From Denitrificimonas halotolerans (GTDB lineage Bacteria > Pseudomonadota > Gammaproteobacteria > Pseudomonadales > Pseudomonadaceae), in the NCBI RefSeq assembly GCF_034259425.1, contig NZ_JAXIVU010000007.1, positions 62,001 to 126,000 of the forward strand: a stretch of 64,000 nt of DNA, given 5' to 3'. Position numbers and translations under genes: made by a program. The notes beneath the pieces were generated by a model, which ran no database searches, was not told the DNA's origin, and saw only the letters and a list, made by a program, of their open reading frames with translations. Positions 42,244 to 51,511 of the stretch are shown piece by piece (within the stretch, counting starts at the first letter, position 1; every line of letters starts with the position of its first letter).

Positions 42244-43506
42244 TTAATGACGTTGGCCTAAACTTTTCACTAATGCCATGCGATAGGCCATAAACGCCGG
42301 TATCAGACCGCCCAGTGCACCTAGGCCGACAATAAAGCCGGCCAGCTGCCATTGCTGTGTTGATAGACGGGTGACAACCGTCAAATGCAGTCCAAATTGC
42401 TCTAATAATGGCTGTTGCAACAGGTATAAACCGCCCCAAAGCAGCGCCAGCCCCAGCAGAAAACCCACCAGCGTCAGCAGCAGGCTTTCCAGTAACAACA
42501 AAGTTGAAATGCGTAGAGGCGATGCTCCCAGTGCCCGTAACACGGCCACCTCATGACGCCGTTGCTGCATACCGCTCAGCAATACCGCCAGCATACCGCT
42601 AAGGCCAATCAGCAACGCCACCGAGGAAACCGCCAGCAATGCACGCTCTGCCAAGCTGACCACCTGCCATAACTCCTGCAGTGCAACGCCCGGCATCACC
42701 GCGGTGAGTGGGTCTTGGCGCTGACTGTTCAGTTCGCGCTGCAAGTGAAACACCTGCATGCGTGAATTTAATCCCACCAACGCGGCGGTGACTTGGCGCG
42801 GCGTCAAATCCCGCTGCCGTGCTTGGTCGGGCGTGGCTTGCATACCCGGCAGCGCAATCCCCGCTCGCCAACCAATGTGCACAGCTTCCAGCCCTTCTAA
42901 GGTAACCAGCACCGCCCGATCCAGCGGTGTACCTGTGGGCTGCAGAATACCGCTGACATAAAACGGCATATTGTCGTGCAATTTAAAACTGGTGTTGCCG
43001 GTGCCATGGGCAATAATTAACTCATCACCCAGTTGATAATCCAGCGCCCGCGCCACCTCAGCTCCGAGCACCACGGCAAAGAGATCATCCAACTGATCGC
43101 CCTCGGCCAAAGCTAAGCCTTGCCCTTCGCCATAACGGTAGTGCTCAAACATGGCATTATCAGTGCCGATGACGCGGTAGCCGCGGTGCGAGTCGCCCAA
43201 AGACAGTGGAATAGTCCAAGCCACACGGGGATCGTCACGCAATTGGGTGTAGCTTGGCCAACGAATATTGCTGGTGGCTGAGCCCACATGAAACACTGAA
43301 TACAGCAGCAATTGCACCGGCCCTGAGCGCGCGCCGACAATCAAATCGGTTCCAGAAACCGTATTAAAAAACCCCGCACGGCTTTGTTCGCGGATGTGTT
43401 CTATTCCCAATAAAAGCGCCGTACTTAAGGCCAGCGTAAACACTGTCAGTAACACGCTAGCCCGGCGACTGGCCAAACTGCGTACCGCCATAGGCAACAA
43501 CATCAA
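42244..43506 (-). CDS. MacB/FtsX-type ABC permease (ZrgC-like)
   Basis: A 420-residue permease with the type VII (MacB/LolC/FtsX) layout: one N-terminal membrane helix (about residues 15-35), a long periplasmic MacB_PCD domain of about 230 residues, then three C-terminal helices (about 280-300, 330-360, 385-405). FtsX signature EVAVLRALGASPLRISTLLL precedes the third helix. Such proteins act as mechanotransducers rather than channels. Here, in a Zur-controlled locus with a zinc-binding protein, it may drive extraction or transfer of zinc. It overlaps the ATPase gene by 4 bases. Confidence 0.88.
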   Translation of the reverse strand: MMLLPMAVRSLASRRASVLLTVFTLALSTALLLGIEHIREQSRAGFFNTVSGTDLIVGARSGPVQLLLYSVFHVGSATSNIRWPSYTQLRDDPRVAWTIPLSLGDSHRGYRVIGTDNAMFEHYRYGEGQGLALAEGDQLDDLFAVVLGAEVARALDYQLGDELIIAHGTGNTSFKLHDNMPFYVSGILQPTGTPLDRAVLVTLEGLEAVHIGWRAGIALPGMQATPDQARQRDLTPRQVTAALVGLNSRMQVFHLQRELNSQRQDPLTAVMPGVALQELWQVVSLAERALLAVSSVALLIGLSGMLAVLLSGMQQRRHEVAVLRALGASPLRISTLLLLESLLLTLVGFLLGLALLWGGLYLLQQPLLEQFGLHLTVVTRLSTQQWQLAGFIVGLGALGGLIPAFMAYRMALVKSLGQRH

Positions 43507-44182
43507 TTCTGCCCCTCCAAACTCAAGGTGCGCGAAAAATACCCAGCCAGCGTCGCATCATGACTAACCAACAACAAGGTGGTTGCGCCCTGCTGCAGCT
43601 CTTCCAGCAATAGCTGCATAAACACATCACGGGCTTGGGCGTCCAGCGCAGAAGTGGGCTCATCGGCAATCAGCAACGTGGGTGCACCCATTAATGCCCG
43701 CGCCGCAGCGACTCGTTGCTGTTGACCAATCGACAACTGAGCCACACTGCGGTTTTGATACTGCTCAGGCGGCAACTGCAACCGTTCTAATAAGCGCTTG
43801 GCTTCGTTTTTTACGCTGCCACTGCGCTCAACCGCTGCGGCCCGCCGCTGCTTCGATAAGGTGCAGGGTAAGCACACGTTGTCCACAAGGTTCAGGTAAG
43901 GCAGCAGATTGAATTGCTGAAACAGCACACCCATATTGTCGGCGCGAAAACGGTCACGCTGACGCGCCGAGAGCTTGGCCAGCGATTGCCCATCGAGTTT
44001 TATTTCACCGCTAAATCCTGTTAGCACACCACCAATTAGGTTAAGCAAGGTACTTTTACCACTGCCCGAAGGTCCCTGGATAAACAGATGCTCACCGGGT
44101 TGCAGCTGCAGCTGTTCGAGTTGAACCACCGGCGCGCTGCCAGGCCAAGCAAACTCTAGCTGTTGGATATCAATAATGGCGG

Positions 44183-44186
<4 letters not shown>
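43503..44186 (-). CDS. LolD/MacB-type ABC ATPase (ZrgB-like)
   Basis: A 227-residue ATPase. Walker A GPSGSGKSTLLNLIGG, the Q-loop VLFQQFNLLPYL, signature LSIGQQQRVAAARAL (Ser-Ile in place of the usual Ser-Gly), Walker B LLIADEPTSALD and switch His SHD. It is of the LolD/FtsE/MacB kind that partners with FtsX-fold permeases. 4-base overlaps with both neighbours show tight coupling in the zinc operon. Confidence 0.92.
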
Positions 44187-44779
<593 letters not shown>

Positions 44780-44820
44780 AACGGCCTCCCATAGGCTGTA
44801 ACTCTAAAAACGCGCTGAAT

Positions 44821-44833
44821 GTTATAATATAAC
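44821..44833 (-). promoter_or_regulatory. Zur box upstream of zrgA operon
   Basis: GTTATAATATAAC is a perfect 13-base palindrome matching the gammaproteobacterial Zur core (GTTATAnTATAAC), preceded by GAAT and lying 42 bases from the zrgA start codon. Zinc repression of the four-gene operon is the inference. Confidence 0.88.
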
Positions 44834-44985
44834 CAAAGCAGATTTCAACAGCGGCGGACCCACGCTACAACGCGCCACAAAGCCCACACCGTATAAAATC
44901 AATCACTTAGGCTGAAAACACCCCACGTTCGAGCGACAAAATGCCGCTTAGTTCACAGGTCGCAAATAAATGTTTGCAATACTAT

Positions 44986-45007
44986 CAAATGATAACTATT
45001 CTTATTT
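44986..45007 (+). promoter_or_regulatory. Fur box upstream of small haem-locus gene
   Basis: CAAATGATAACTATTCTTATTT resembles GATAATGATAATCATTATC over most positions (ATGATAA then ATTCTTAT) and lies about 32 bases upstream of the ATG at 45039, overlapping a likely promoter. Confidence 0.72.
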
Positions 45008-45038
45008 GGCAGTTATTTCATACCTAGAGGAAACCACC

Positions 45039-45272
45039 ATGACCTACTTTATTGATGCTTGGCTCGATCGCCCACAACCCTACCTGCGCATTATTAACCG
45101 CCTGACAGGACACGTTTGCTTGAAGGTCGAAGGAGAGGAGTTAGAGCAACTGCGTGAACAAGGTGCTTTAGACATGCAAGAATTGAGCAGTCCAGAACCT
45201 TCGCTGATTAAAGCGAAAATTCGTCAGTTATTTTTTCTATGCTGCGCCCAAGCCACTACAGCCCATACTTAA
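45039..45272 (+). CDS. Small conserved-looking protein in the Fur-linked haem locus
   Basis: A 77-residue protein, MTYFIDAWLDRPQPYLRII at the start, followed by NRLTGHVCLKVEGEELEQL, then LREQGALDMQELSSPE and a C-terminal KAKIRQLFFLCCAQ with a Cys pair. I do not recognise the family; it is not HemP/HmuP by its motifs. AGAGG precedes the ATG at 45039, which I chose over the open ATG at 44970. A Fur box upstream and position beside the chaN end of the haem operon point to an iron-starvation product, possibly a regulator or haem-related small protein. No function is assigned. Confidence 0.7.
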   Translation: MTYFIDAWLDRPQPYLRIINRLTGHVCLKVEGEELEQLREQGALDMQELSSPEPSLIKAKIRQLFFLCCAQATTAHT

Positions 45273-45296
45273 GTGCCGTAAGCAGCTTACGGCACT
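45272..45296 (+). terminator. Hairpin after the small Fur-linked gene
   Basis: Perfect 11-bp stem AGTGCCGTAAG / CTTACGGCACT with a 3-base loop starting at the stop codon end; followed by GATTACTC, so without a strong U-run. Confidence 0.65.
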
Positions 45297-45305
45297 GATT
45301 ACTCA

Positions 45306-45340
45306 GGCCCGCCTACCCTAAGCTGATATTATAGCGGGCC
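45306..45340 (-). terminator. Hairpin downstream of chaN
   Basis: GGCCCGC / GCGGGCC with a 21-base loop, extended by ACTC/GAGT outside, 45 bases beyond the chaN stop on the minus strand. Candidate end of the haem operon. Confidence 0.5.
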
Positions 45341-45385
45341 GTAGAGTAATCGAATAAAATAAACACAACTGTTTTGCGGCCACTG

Positions 45386-46309
45386 CTATAAATCCGCGCA
45401 ATAGTCCTGTTCTACCACCGCCGGCGTATACCAAATAAAATCTGCACTATCTGGCTTTATATCCTCATCCGCTTCGGCAAAAATCAATACCCGCTGCTGA
45501 TCGGCAAGATCACTGTGCAAGTCGCTAATATGCAAGGGTACGCCCAAATCATAACGCACGTGATAGGCGCCTGCTATGAGCAGGCTAGGCTGTGGCGCAG
45601 CTAGCAACACCTTGGCCATGCTGCGATCCCGCTGCTGCTGTACTGCTAACATGGCTGGCAATTGTGCTTCAGGTAATTTATTGCAATGGGCTTCACGAAT
45701 CTGCTTAGACAAGTCTTGGGTGACCTGAGGTGCGGTTGATGCTGTGCCTTTAAGCACTGGCGGATTGCGGTAAATTTCCATTAACTCTGCACGGTTTAAA
45801 TTACTGGCTAATAACGGATACGGTTGCTGGATAAGGTGGCTGACTAAGTCACCATACTGCTGCCAGTCCCAGCCTTTATGCCAGTTCAGCGCAGCGGATA
45901 AATCACTGGGTAGCGCCCCTGCTTGTGTTTGCTTTTGGGTTTGCGTCACGGCCTCTTGCTGATCCAGTGTAAGCATCTCTAACACCACGCTACCTTGAGT
46001 ACGGCGCGCTGCCAAAGCCTCTAACAACCATAACTGTAAGGCGTGGTGGTCAGGGTTGTCGTGTTTTTCACCCAGCAAAACTAAGGGTGCCTTGGCTAAT
46101 TCGGAGACTAACGCGGCTGGTGTTAATTGCCCGCCAGTGCGCGTATCAAGGATCTGACCAAGCCTTGCGTGGTCCCGCTCTCTTGGACTCTGCCACTGAG
46201 GTAAAGCATGCTCAGCAACGTCATCAATTGCCCCAACACCCACCTGTTGCTCAGGTATGCCCTGACAGGCACTCAGCAATCCAATCGTTATATAGACTAA
46301 CCAACGCAT
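45386..46309 (-). CDS. ChaN-family haem-binding lipoprotein
   Basis: A 307-residue lipoprotein with signal peptide and lipobox (LLSAC, Cys15) and a Cofac_haem_bdg (PF04187) domain: ALVSELAKAPLVLLGEKHDNPDHHALQ, GSVVLEMLTLDQQ, and SLLIAGAYHVRYDLGVP. ChaN of Campylobacter binds haem pairs at the outer membrane. Here it is the last gene of the haem-uptake operon, consistent with passing haem from the receptor. The GEKHDNxxHH signature holds likely haem or metal ligands. Confidence 0.88.
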   Translation of the reverse strand: MRWLVYITIGLLSACQGIPEQQVGVGAIDDVAEHALPQWQSPRERDHARLGQILDTRTGGQLTPAALVSELAKAPLVLLGEKHDNPDHHALQLWLLEALAARRTQGSVVLEMLTLDQQEAVTQTQKQTQAGALPSDLSAALNWHKGWDWQQYGDLVSHLIQQPYPLLASNLNRAELMEIYRNPPVLKGTASTAPQVTQDLSKQIREAHCNKLPEAQLPAMLAVQQQRDRSMAKVLLAAPQPSLLIAGAYHVRYDLGVPLHISDLHSDLADQQRVLIFAEADEDIKPDSADFIWYTPAVVEQDYCADL

Positions 46310-46381
46310 CCAACACCCCTACTCATTCACCTTGCACTCTATGAAAATAAACGTCCTGAGCTAACACCCTGAATCTCTGTG

Positions 46382-47206
46382 CTACCTTGCTATGATCAAC
46401 GGATGATTACGCTCCGGATGCTTTTGTACTAAGACTTCTAAACCAAACACCTGCTGTAATACTTCAGAACGCAAAACCTGTTCCGGTGAACCTGAAGAAA
46501 ACACAAGGCCCTTATTTAATAACATTAAGTCGTCACAGTAGCGCGCCGCTAGATTAAGGTCATGCACAATCACCAGCACAGCGCCACCTTGGTCAGCGAA
46601 AGCACGTACCGCTTGTAAAATACTGTGCTGGTGCAAGGGGTCGAGCATCGAGGTGGGTTCATCCAGCAACAACACTTGCCCTGCACCACCGGGCCATAAT
46701 TGCGCGAGCACCCGAGCCAAGTGTACCCGCTGACGTTCACCACCGGACAGCTGTAAATAGCTACGGCCTAGCAAGTGTTCGCTGTCGGCAGCTATCAGTG
46801 CAGCCTGGACAATTTGCGCATCCACCTGCCGCCCAGTGGAATACGGCAAGCGGCCCATGCCAACTACTTCTTCAACATGAAAGCCAAAATTAAGAGTCGA
46901 ATGCTGTGGCAACACTGCTAAGTACTGGGCCCGCTCTAGGTCGGGCCAATCAGCCAATGGCCGTCCATGCAATAACACCTCCCCCGCCGCCACCGGTAAC
47001 TCACCGCACAAGGCCGATAACAAGGTACTTTTACCGGCACCATTAGCGCCTAACACGCCAGTTACCTGTCCTGCTTGCAGCTCCAAATTAACGTTGCTTA
47101 ACACAGTGCAAGCGCCCCGCTGCACTGCTAACTGACGTGTTTGTAATATCAAAATTGATTCTCCAACAGTACTCTCGGTGCTCATTAAACAGTTGCCTAT
47201 GGGCAT
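46382..47206 (-). CDS. hmuV: Haem ABC importer ATPase HmuV
   Basis: A 274-residue FecE/HmuV-type ATPase. Walker A GANGAGKSTLLSALCG, signature LSGGERQRVHLARVL, Walker B VLLLDEPTSMLD, and the HmuV-like LDPLHQHSILQAVRAFADQGGAV. A second in-frame ATG at 47185 (MSTESTVG) is possible and gives a more usual N-terminus; neither has a strong ribosome site. It powers haem transfer through HmuU. Confidence 0.92.
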   Translation of the reverse strand: MPIGNCLMSTESTVGESILILQTRQLAVQRGACTVLSNVNLELQAGQVTGVLGANGAGKSTLLSALCGELPVAAGEVLLHGRPLADWPDLERAQYLAVLPQHSTLNFGFHVEEVVGMGRLPYSTGRQVDAQIVQAALIAADSEHLLGRSYLQLSGGERQRVHLARVLAQLWPGGAGQVLLLDEPTSMLDPLHQHSILQAVRAFADQGGAVLVIVHDLNLAARYCDDLMLLNKGLVFSSGSPEQVLRSEVLQQVFGLEVLVQKHPERNHPLIIAR

Positions 47207-47228
47207 TAGCAGTTAAGACATATGCCCA

Positions 47229-48263
47229 TCAAAAACGGCTCTTAAGCAGTAAATATAAGAAAAAAGGTGCACCAATTAATGCCGTAACAATCCCGATGGG
47301 CAACTCAGCAGGGGCAAGGGTCAAGCGCGCTGCTAAGTCGGCAAATAACAATAAACTGGCACCCACTAACGCCGCAGCAGGTAACAACACACGATGATCC
47401 GGGCCAACCGCTAAGCGCAGCACATGCGGCACCACCAAGCCAATAAAACCAATCATGCCCGCCGCAGCCACTGCGGCGCCTACCCCCAGTGCTGTGCAAA
47501 ACACTAGCTCACGCTTCAGCTTTTCCACCGCAAAACCTAAATGCCGTGCTTCTGACTCGCCTAACAGCAACGCATTTAATGCTTTAGCACGCCGTGGCAA
47601 CCACAGCGCCACCGCCATAGTGATTAATAATAACGGCCACAGCCGTGCATAGCTGGCACCGTTTAAACTGCCCAAGTTCCAAAAGGTTAAGGTACGCAAA
47701 GTGGCGTCATCGGCTAGATAGGTAAATAAACCAATCGCAGCTCCGGCCAAAGCGGCCAAAGCAATACCGGCGAGCAGCATAGTGGCCACATGGGTTTGCC
47801 CATCACGCCGCCCTAAACGGTACACTAAAGCAGTAATCACTAAACCGCCGGCAAAGGCGCATAGGGATAAAATATAAGGACTCCACGCCTCATCAATACC
47901 ACCCAATAAAGCGCCGCCGACAATGGCCACTGCTGCACCTAAGGCTGCACCGCTGGACACCCCAATCAAGCCTGGGTCAGCGAGCGGATTGCGAAACAAG
48001 CCCTGCATGGCCACACCGGATAAAGCCAAAACTGCGCCCACCGACAGCCCGAGCAGCGCCCGTGGTAGTCTCACTTGGCTGATAATCAATTGTGCTTGTT
48101 CTAAGGCTGGGGTGCTGACCACAGTAAAACCCAGACTGCGCCACAGCACATTGGCTATATTTTGCAGCGCAATGCTGACTGGGCCTAATGCCAACGACAA
48201 AACCAGCGCCAGCGCTAACAACATCCCGAGCAAGACAAAGAGTCTAGAGTTGGACTTCAACAT
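47229..48263 (-). CDS. hmuU: Haem ABC importer permease HmuU
   Basis: A 344-residue FecCD/BtuC-family permease with about ten hydrophobic helices. Signatures include VRLPRALLGLSVGAVLALSGVAMQ, FRNPLADPGLIGVSSGAALGAA, the coupling LLLGESEARHLGFAVEKLKR and GMIGFIGLVVPHVLRL. The ADPGLIGVSSGA motif is typical of haem/B12/siderophore permeases. It lies between hmuT and hmuV, all on the minus strand. Confidence 0.93.
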   Translation of the reverse strand: MLKSNSRLFVLLGMLLALALVLSLALGPVSIALQNIANVLWRSLGFTVVSTPALEQAQLIISQVRLPRALLGLSVGAVLALSGVAMQGLFRNPLADPGLIGVSSGAALGAAVAIVGGALLGGIDEAWSPYILSLCAFAGGLVITALVYRLGRRDGQTHVATMLLAGIALAALAGAAIGLFTYLADDATLRTLTFWNLGSLNGASYARLWPLLLITMAVALWLPRRAKALNALLLGESEARHLGFAVEKLKRELVFCTALGVGAAVAAAGMIGFIGLVVPHVLRLAVGPDHRVLLPAAALVGASLLLFADLAARLTLAPAELPIGIVTALIGAPFFLYLLLKSRF

Positions 48264-48438
48264 AAGTACCTATCATTTTTATTGCCTATAATTTGCCATA
48301 CCACAGCCTATGCACAGCTATCCTTGGCAATCCACACAGGGTTCCCGACCCACGCCAAGACTGCTTAAAGCGCAACTGATGCGCAATGACTGCAAGCTGC
48401 ACGGCCCAAATTTGCTGCACTCACGGCAAATAATTTAA

Positions 48439-49335
48439 TTATTTTTTAGCCACAGTATGTTCTGCCACAGTGTGCAGCTGCGGGTGAAAGACTTCGATTA
48501 ACTGCGCAACTTGCTCAGGCATACGTGGCCCTAAACCGCCTACCAAAATGGTTGGGTCAATGGCAATAATGCGCTGATTTTTAAAGGCGTCGGTATGCTG
48601 CATAGCAGGTGTACTGGATAGCACATCGGATAAAGCCTTAAGGCCTTTATTGTGCCGGTCGGCAACAATAATAATCTGCGGGTTAAGCGCCAATACTGAC
48701 TCATCAGACAACGCTTTAAAACCTTGGTGGCGGGCTAGATTTTCGCCGCCAGCCTGTTTGATTAACCAGTCGCCCACTGTGTTGCCGCCAGCGGTCAGTG
48801 GGTTACCATGGCCCGCACTAAACACCAGCAATACTCGGGGCGCAGCACTTTGCAGCTGTTTTAATTTCTGCTGTTGCAGGGTCATCGCCTGTTGAAAATC
48901 GTCCAGCAGGTGCTCGGCTTGTTGCTCTCGCTGCAATACCTGACCGATACGCCGCACCGTCTGCTGCACAGCATGCAGATTGGCATCCACTGGCACTATT
49001 TCAATGTGCACCCCTGCCCCGCGCAGCTGTTCCAGCACCGGAGGCGGCCCCATCTCTGCACTGCCAATTAGAAGCTGCGGCTGTAAAGTGAGAACCCCCT
49101 CCGCCGCAAGCTGACGTTGATAGCCCACGCTGGGTAAATCCTGCAAACGGGCTGGATGTAAACTGGTGGTGTCCACCCCCACTAAGTGCGCTTCGCCACC
49201 CACCGCCACCAGCCATTCGGAAATCGAGCCACCGGCACTGATCACCCGCTGTACGGCAGGCTCAGCAGCCACAGCCGACCCTGCACTGCTGTGCATCACC
49301 AGCAACATTATTAAAGTCTTAATGCGCGTTTTCAC
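48439..49335 (-). CDS. hmuT: Haem-binding periplasmic protein HmuT
   Basis: A 298-residue cluster-A substrate-binding protein with a signal peptide ending GSAVA-AEP. It begins RVISAGGSISEWLVAVGGEAHLVGVDTTS, characteristic of HmuT, with LPSVGYQRQLAAEGVL containing the likely haem-ligating Tyr. The frame is open upstream, but GTG at 49335 has GGAGG six bases before it and gives a proper signal peptide; it overlaps the exbD end by 17 bases. It receives haem in the periplasm and delivers it to HmuUV. Confidence 0.9.
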   Translation of the reverse strand: MKTRIKTLIMLLVMHSSAGSAVAAEPAVQRVISAGGSISEWLVAVGGEAHLVGVDTTSLHPARLQDLPSVGYQRQLAAEGVLTLQPQLLIGSAEMGPPPVLEQLRGAGVHIEIVPVDANLHAVQQTVRRIGQVLQREQQAEHLLDDFQQAMTLQQQKLKQLQSAAPRVLLVFSAGHGNPLTAGGNTVGDWLIKQAGGENLARHQGFKALSDESVLALNPQIIIVADRHNKGLKALSDVLSSTPAMQHTDAFKNQRIIAIDPTILVGGLGPRMPEQVAQLIEVFHPQLHTVAEHTVAKK

Positions 49336-49738
49336 CTTGTGCCTCCATAAGTATTTGGGTGTCATCAATGCCCAGTGTTTGCAGCACTGCTAAAAGTTGT
49401 AAAAACTGCTCTAAGGGTGCTTGTTGGTGCAACGCCAAATCCACCGCGTCCGGCGGCTGCTGCTCAAGCACAGCGCGTAATGTGTTGAAGTCAGCTTGGG
49501 GCTGTCCAGCAAAGCGCCAGGCGCCATGCTCATCCAACATAATCACCGTCCGCTCAACGGTGTGCTCTGCTGCACTGGGCGCACTAGCACTTTTTGGTAA
49601 GTCCAGCGGCAGCTCCAATAAGGGTTGCTGCGCGGTCAGCAAGAAAAACACTAAAACAATAAAGATGACATCCAGCAGCGGGGTTAAATCAGGCAATAAA
49701 CTTGCCGATGGCACACCCGCTTGCGGCAGACGAATCAT
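49319..49738 (-). CDS. exbD: ExbD energy-transduction protein
   Basis: A 139-residue ExbD/TolR protein: short cytoplasmic N-terminus, one membrane helix with the essential Asp in LTPLLDVIFIVLVFFLLT (about residues 18-35) and a periplasmic domain. Together with ExbB it uses the proton gradient to energise TonB. The ATG at 49738 overlaps the exbB stop by 4 bases and has GGAGAGC upstream, so I chose it over ATG 49750. It is part of a haem-dedicated set inside the operon. Confidence 0.92.
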   Translation of the reverse strand: MIRLPQAGVPSASLLPDLTPLLDVIFIVLVFFLLTAQQPLLELPLDLPKSASAPSAAEHTVERTVIMLDEHGAWRFAGQPQADFNTLRAVLEQQPPDAVDLALHQQAPLEQFLQLLAVLQTLGIDDTQILMEAQGENAH

Positions 49739-50385
49739 GATGCTCTCCATTGCATAACTGGAGCGCTCTGCACAGTCTCAGCCAAACTCAAGTCCAAACC
49801 GTTAAAAGCTAAATGACAACGGTTAAGTAACATTTGCACCCGTTCCAAGTAGCGCTCAGCCCAAAAGCTAAAGCCCTGCCCTGCCGCCAACGCTGGAATA
49901 GCAATCAACATGCCCCAAACGGTGGTGTATAAGGCTTGCCATAAACCATCGGCCAGCAGCGCTGGGGTTACAGGGCCGTTTTGCTCAGCAATGCCTGCAA
50001 ACATGGTGACCATGCCCAGCACTGTGCCGAGCAAGCCCAGCATGGGTGCCAACACGCCGACCATTTGCAAAACACGCAAATGCCGATTGAGACGGTTGCG
50101 TTCTTCTTGCAGCCAGCACCCGAGAACTTCTTCACGTTGCTCTGCCGGTAAACTGCCATGCCGTTCAAGCAGCGCTAAACCATAACGCCAGCCACTGGGG
50201 CGTTTACCGCACGACTGGATACTGCAATCACGGCAGACTGCGGCACTGCTGTGCAAGGTTTTTTCACTGATGGGCTGCAGCTGTAAAAACACACTCAAGC
50301 GTTCCAATAACAGTGCCAACGCCAACAAAGAACACAGCGCAAGGGGCCAACCCAGCGGCCCCATACTGATAAACCAAGCTGGCAT
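49735..50385 (-). CDS. exbB: ExbB energy-transduction protein (Cys-bearing loop)
   Basis: A 216-residue MotA/TolQ/ExbB proton channel protein with three membrane helices (about residues 10-30, 105-130, 150-175) and the signature GLLGTVLGMVTMF and LADGLWQALYTTVWGMLIAIPALA. Unusually, the cytoplasmic part after helix 1 contains AVCRDCSIQSCGK, three cysteines in CxxC-x3-C spacing, which I do not expect in ExbB. It starts one base after the hmuS stop region. Confidence 0.9.
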   Translation of the reverse strand: MPAWFISMGPLGWPLALCSLLALALLLERLSVFLQLQPISEKTLHSSAAVCRDCSIQSCGKRPSGWRYGLALLERHGSLPAEQREEVLGCWLQEERNRLNRHLRVLQMVGVLAPMLGLLGTVLGMVTMFAGIAEQNGPVTPALLADGLWQALYTTVWGMLIAIPALAAGQGFSFWAERYLERVQMLLNRCHLAFNGLDLSLAETVQSAPVMQWRAS

Positions 50386-50386
50386 C

Positions 50387-51490
50387 TTAAGCCTCCGTCG
50401 CCGTCAAGGCAGAAAAGCTCTCAGCCAACGCACGCCATTTAGCACACTCGGGAATCCCGGGTTTGCGTACACCATACAGTTGCACAATCAACTCGCCTTG
50501 CGCATCGTAGGCCTCCCAACTGGTGATCACGCCATCCGTGGTGGGTTTACGAACCCGCCACAGTTGTGCGATGGCATGGGCTTTTAAATGCAGGCTGAAC
50601 TCCGGATCCAATACGTTAAACCAGTCACCGACCCAGCGCAGGTTGGTCACTGTGCCACTGTGGATTTGCACGCAGTGGTCATTACCAACAAACACCATTA
50701 TGGGCAGTTGCTGTGCACTGGCCTGCTCAAACAGCTGCGGTAAGCTGTCCACTGACAGCGGCTCAGCCCACTTACGACCCGCCAAACGTAGAGCTTGGGT
50801 GCGGGTCGCCTGGACTTTTTTCAGTAGCGAGAAAAAGTGATGGGTATCTTTTAGTGCTGCCCAACGTTCACGCAAAACAGCCACGTTAATTTGCTCATCA
50901 GGTAGCTCGGCGGTTTTTTGGGGTGCAGCTTCAACCGTCAATGCAGATGTTTGCTCAGCCGCAGCAAAACGTTCAACCAATGCATGCCACGCCGCAAGGT
51001 CGCTGTTATCTGTTAAAAAAACCTTATGCACTGCGCTGCCCTGCCCATCAAAAAACTGCACACTGCGCTGGATACCGCGCTTTGTCTCTTCACTGAGTGC
51101 ATAGGCACTGCGCCAACCACTTAAAAACAACCGCAGATCAATATCCGGCGACACCACCAAGCCCATCTTGCCATTGGGAGTAATGGTGGTTTCTCGATAA
51201 TAACCATGGCGCTCATGCACGCAGTGTTCATTACGGGTCAGCACCATGACTTCACCGAGGGTTAACAGCTCCGGTAATAGCTCTGGCCAGTTGGTGCGCA
51301 GGCGCAAAGCATCTTCGCCCACTCGACAGGCCAACAATTCTGCTTCGGATACCGACAACTGCGTTGCAGCATCACGGGCCCTTAGCCGTGGCTGCTCGTT
51401 ACGCAACACTTGCAAGGCCACGTATAAGTCGTGCCCTTGAAACTCATTTAAACCAGTTACTGCTGTTTGACCCATTGCCATCGTATTCAT
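50387..51490 (-). CDS. hmuS: Haem-degrading/haem-trafficking protein HmuS
   Basis: A 367-residue cytoplasmic HemS/HmuS/PhuS family protein built of two related halves (about residues 40-175 and 210-355; each has the VMVLTRNEHCVHERHGYY or IMVFVGNDHCVQIHSG motif). Members bind imported haem and pass it to, or act as, haem-degrading enzymes. The first conserved His of the family may be in one of the HCVH/HCVQIH motifs. AGGTG precedes the ATG. It is the second gene of the operon after tonB. Confidence 0.92.
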   Translation of the reverse strand: MNTMAMGQTAVTGLNEFQGHDLYVALQVLRNEQPRLRARDAATQLSVSEAELLACRVGEDALRLRTNWPELLPELLTLGEVMVLTRNEHCVHERHGYYRETTITPNGKMGLVVSPDIDLRLFLSGWRSAYALSEETKRGIQRSVQFFDGQGSAVHKVFLTDNSDLAAWHALVERFAAAEQTSALTVEAAPQKTAELPDEQINVAVLRERWAALKDTHHFFSLLKKVQATRTQALRLAGRKWAEPLSVDSLPQLFEQASAQQLPIMVFVGNDHCVQIHSGTVTNLRWVGDWFNVLDPEFSLHLKAHAIAQLWRVRKPTTDGVITSWEAYDAQGELIVQLYGVRKPGIPECAKWRALAESFSALTATEA

Positions 51491-51511
51491 GTCATCACCT
51501 TTTCTTTGTGT

